Source: Opitutia bacterium (GTDB lineage: Bacteria; Verrucomicrobiota; Verrucomicrobiia; Opitutales; Opitutaceae). Taken from it: 47,671 bases of DNA. A model generated the notes under the pieces. That model was not told the origin of the DNA, ran no database searches, and saw nothing but the letters and a program-made list of their open reading frames with translations. Position 1 is the stretch's first letter. Every line of letters begins with the position of its first letter. The stretch is taken from positions 1 to 47,671 of the forward strand of contig PLMW01000081.1 in the NCBI GenBank assembly GCA_003142615.1, read 5' to 3'. A program made the position numbers and the translations under genes. Below, one piece after another: positions 45,797 through 47,671 of this stretch.

Positions 45797-46513
45797 TTAA
45801 TGAAAATTATCACTTGACATAATTACCCTGCCCAACAATCGCCCCGCCTGGGGCCGGAGGAAATCGACAAAGCCCTTTGCCGCCGCCCAGCGGATCAAGT
45901 CAGCCGTGCGGTGCAAATCCAGTTTGGCCATGATGTGCTGACGGTGAGATTTGACCGTGGCCGGGCTCAAGCCGGTCTGGACGGCAATTTGCACATCCGG
46001 GAATCCTTGACTGAGCAAAGGGAGCAAAAAGAGCTCACGCTCAGACAAAATCTTGAAGAAAGCCGCGGGGTCGCTCCGGATTATGCGCATGGCAGCGCGA
46101 ACATCTGCGGGGAAATATTTCCGCCCGGCCAAGGCTTCTCCAATCGCAAGGCGCAGCGTGTCGTGAATATGGCCCGCCTTCCAGACCATCCCGGCAATCG
46201 GTGCGCGGTGGGCACGATAGAGCGTCGCTTCGTCGGACTTCACCGTCAGCAGCAAGACTCGGGGCGGGCTTGGCAGGCTGGCGAGAGTCACCACGACATC
46301 GAAGCCGTCGGCATCAGGTAATTGAAGATCAAGCAGGACGATGTCGGGCTGATGAACATGGCACAATTCAAGCCCTTGGGCAGCGGTAGTCGCTACTCCA
46401 ATGTAGTGCACCTCCCGCCAGGCCTTGATCATGCGTTTCACCGCCATGCCCCAAAGGGCATCGCCCTCAATGTGGAGAACCGACTTCTCTTGAAGGGATG
46501 TTGGTGAATGCAC
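45797..46513 (-). CDS. LuxR/NarL-type response regulator, orphan
   Basis: A 238-residue DNA-binding regulator. The receiver domain begins SVLHIEGDALWG; the phospho-acceptor is D62 in VLLDLQLPDADGF, with T90 and K112 as the switch residues. The acidic pocket that normally reads D-D is E16-G17 here, followed by D18, so metal binding may be altered. The C-terminal domain is a LuxR helix-turn-helix (LSERELFLLPLLSQGF, then VQTGLSPATVKSHRQHIMAK). The start is GTG at 46513. No histidine kinase is in the window. It heads the peptide-export cluster and probably controls it. Confidence 0.92.
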   Translation of the reverse strand: MHSPTSLQEKSVLHIEGDALWGMAVKRMIKAWREVHYIGVATTAAQGLELCHVHQPDIVLLDLQLPDADGFDVVVTLASLPSPPRVLLLTVKSDEATLYRAHRAPIAGMVWKAGHIHDTLRLAIGEALAGRKYFPADVRAAMRIIRSDPAAFFKILSERELFLLPLLSQGFPDVQIAVQTGLSPATVKSHRQHIMAKLDLHRTADLIRWAAAKGFVDFLRPQAGRLLGRVIMSSDNFH

Positions 46514-46518
46514 TCAAA

Positions 46519-46548
46519 ATAGAAAAACTAATAAAACAGAAATTTCAA
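46519..46548 (-). promoter_or_regulatory. Possible sigma-70-type promoter of the response-regulator gene
   Basis: On the minus strand TTGAAA (46543-46548) and TTCTAT (46519-46524) are 18 bases apart in an AT-rich stretch that stands out from the GC-rich surroundings. The predicted start would fall at about the GTG codon, so the mRNA would be nearly leaderless, or the true start lies further down. Confidence 0.4.
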
Positions 46549-46590
46549 GCAACGTTTTCCAAACCCGATGCAGCATCTATCGAATGGGAC

Positions 46591-47671
46591 CTACGCCCCG
46601 GCGGACTTGGCGGCGGCGGGCAGCTCGTCCAGCAGGGCGTCGAGCGTCTGCGCGCCGAGCGCGTCCTGCCCGAGGCGCGCCAGGCGCTCGTGGTAGAACT
46701 TGAGCACGGAGTCGACCGCCTCCAGCGCCTCGCCACCGGGATTCTCCCCGTGGTTCTCGAAGAGCTGCTTGAAGTCGGCCAGCGTGATGCGCCCGGGCGG
46801 CCGCGCCGGCTGGTAGCGGTAGTCGGGCACCGCCTGCGCCTCGGCCGGCGGCACGGCGGCGACGAGGCCGAGGTCGCCCAGCCGGTTGAGGCTCTCGTTG
46901 AGGAGCTGCGTGGGCACCTTGATGAGCTGGCCGAGTTCCGACGCGGAGTAGGCCGGCTGGCAGTCCTTGAAGCGGCGGCAGATGACGAGCAGCACGAGCA
47001 GGGAGAGGCTTTCGCGGGCGGATTCGCTCAGGCTGTGCCAGGCCACCTGGCTGCTGCGGTAGTGGACGTTCTGCACCGCGTAGCTGATCTGCCCACCCAC
47101 GAGCACGAAGAACCAGAAGATGTAGAGGCTGAGCATGAGGATGGGCAGGATGCCGAGCGAGCCGTAGAGGCTGCGCTGGACCACGACTTGCCTGAAGTAG
47201 AGGAACGCAAGGTAGTTGTTGAGGAAGAGCAGGCCGGTGACGATGACCGCGCCGATGAGGGCGGCCCACCAGAAGACCCGGGTGTTGGGGATGTAGCGGT
47301 AGAAGAGAGTGAGGAGCGCCACCAGCAGCACGATCGAGAACGAGGGCAGCATCCACTGCAGCGCCCGGAGCACGTCAGGGCCGTAGCGGAGCTTTTCGAA
47401 GAAGACGCTGATGAACGCCGCCGCCGACAGCGCGGTGAGGGACATGAAGAAGAGCACCGTGCCCAGCGTGATGATGGTCCAGTAGAACACCACGCGCAGC
47501 AGCCAGGAGCGCCCACGGCGCACGCCCCAGACGGCGTTGAAGGCGTTTTCAACCGAGGTGAAGAGCAGGATGACGATGAGGATGAGCGTCAGCACGACCA
47601 CGGCGCCGGCCGTGCCCGAGCGGGTGCCGGCGACGAAGTTGTTGATGAACTGCACGAGTGCGGGATTGGCG
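46591..47671 (-). CDS. YihY/BrkB-family membrane protein (gene runs off the window)
   Basis: The C-terminal 359 residues of an integral membrane protein of the YihY/virulence-factor BrkB family. Visible helices include AVVVLTLILIVILLFTSVEN, VVFYWTIITLGTVLFFMSLT, FSIVLLVALLTLFYRYIPNT and IGAVIVTGLLFLNNYLAFLY, with VENAFNAVWGVRRGRSW and YGSLGILPILMLSLYIFWFF as family marks. A C-terminal soluble extension of about 140 residues includes a winged-helix-like segment (YSASELGQLIKVPTQLLNES). Family members were once called ribonuclease BN; their role is unresolved. It converges with nothing here and reads in the same direction as the export cluster. Confidence 0.92.
   Translation of the reverse strand, partial: ANPALVQFINNFVAGTRSGTAGAVVVLTLILIVILLFTSVENAFNAVWGVRRGRSWLLRVVFYWTIITLGTVLFFMSLTALSAAAFISVFFEKLRYGPDVLRALQWMLPSFSIVLLVALLTLFYRYIPNTRVFWWAALIGAVIVTGLLFLNNYLAFLYFRQVVVQRSLYGSLGILPILMLSLYIFWFFVLVGGQISYAVQNVHYRSSQVAWHSLSESARESLSLLVLLVICRRFKDCQPAYSASELGQLIKVPTQLLNESLNRLGDLGLVAAVPPAEAQAVPDYRYQPARPPGRITLADFKQLFENHGENPGGEALEAVDSVLKFYHERLARLGQDALGAQTLDALLDELPAAAKSAGA

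Overview
The window reads as a chromosomal segment of a high-GC, Gram-negative bacterium, most likely Verrucomicrobiota, family Opitutaceae (Opitutus/Lacunisphaera-like). This placement is inferred from gene style and content, not from a marker alignment. The supporting features are a PocR-AraC regulator, a TolC/HlyD envelope, a divergent RecO, weak or absent Shine-Dalgarno sites, and intergenic clutter of short degenerate repeats.

Layout. 1-8200 is housekeeping and metabolic: the 5' end of pyruvate phosphate dikinase, a GNAT acetyltransferase, a PocR-AraC regulator, an S30AE-like protein, a SafE-type membrane protein, an aminopeptidase P, a universal stress protein and a PIG-L deacetylase. 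8300-10150 is a small accessory patch beside tRNA-Pro(GGG): two unknown secreted or lipoproteins, a tyrosine-recombinase remnant and strong hairpins. A MITE/REP-like element lies between the tRNA and ligA. 12.6-14.6 kb holds a Tat-exported phosphoesterase and an outer-membrane barrel. 14.6-26.0 kb is a surface-glycan locus with three GT4 glycosyltransferases, an alpha-oxoamine synthase (serine palmitoyltransferase-like), three large GT-C-like membrane proteins and a methyltransferase. 26.0-37.4 kb is again housekeeping: tsaE, thiL, a CPBP protease, pyrC-pyrB-pyrR, an XPD/DinG-type helicase fused to a nuclease-like domain, recO, a DUF502 protein, miaA and a membrane protein.

The most interesting part is 37.5-46.5 kb, all on the minus strand. 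In transcription order it holds an orphan LuxR-type response regulator, an HlyD-type adaptor, three tiny genes whose products carry double-glycine leaders (44142-44312, 43930-44106, 43726-43920), a 41-residue single-helix protein, an ABC transporter with an intact N-terminal C39 leader peptidase, a PpiD/SurA-like chaperone and a TolC-type outer-membrane channel. This is a complete regulator-to-outer-membrane path for peptides that are cut after Gly-Gly and exported. It probably makes a multi-peptide bacteriocin or a peptide signal. The window ends inside a YihY/BrkB-family membrane protein gene.

A second theme is repeat invasion. Several families of low-complexity, self-echoing sequence fill the gaps of the pyr region and also sit in frame inside the helicase gene. 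A hexanucleotide repeat encodes a His-Phe run at the start of ThiL.
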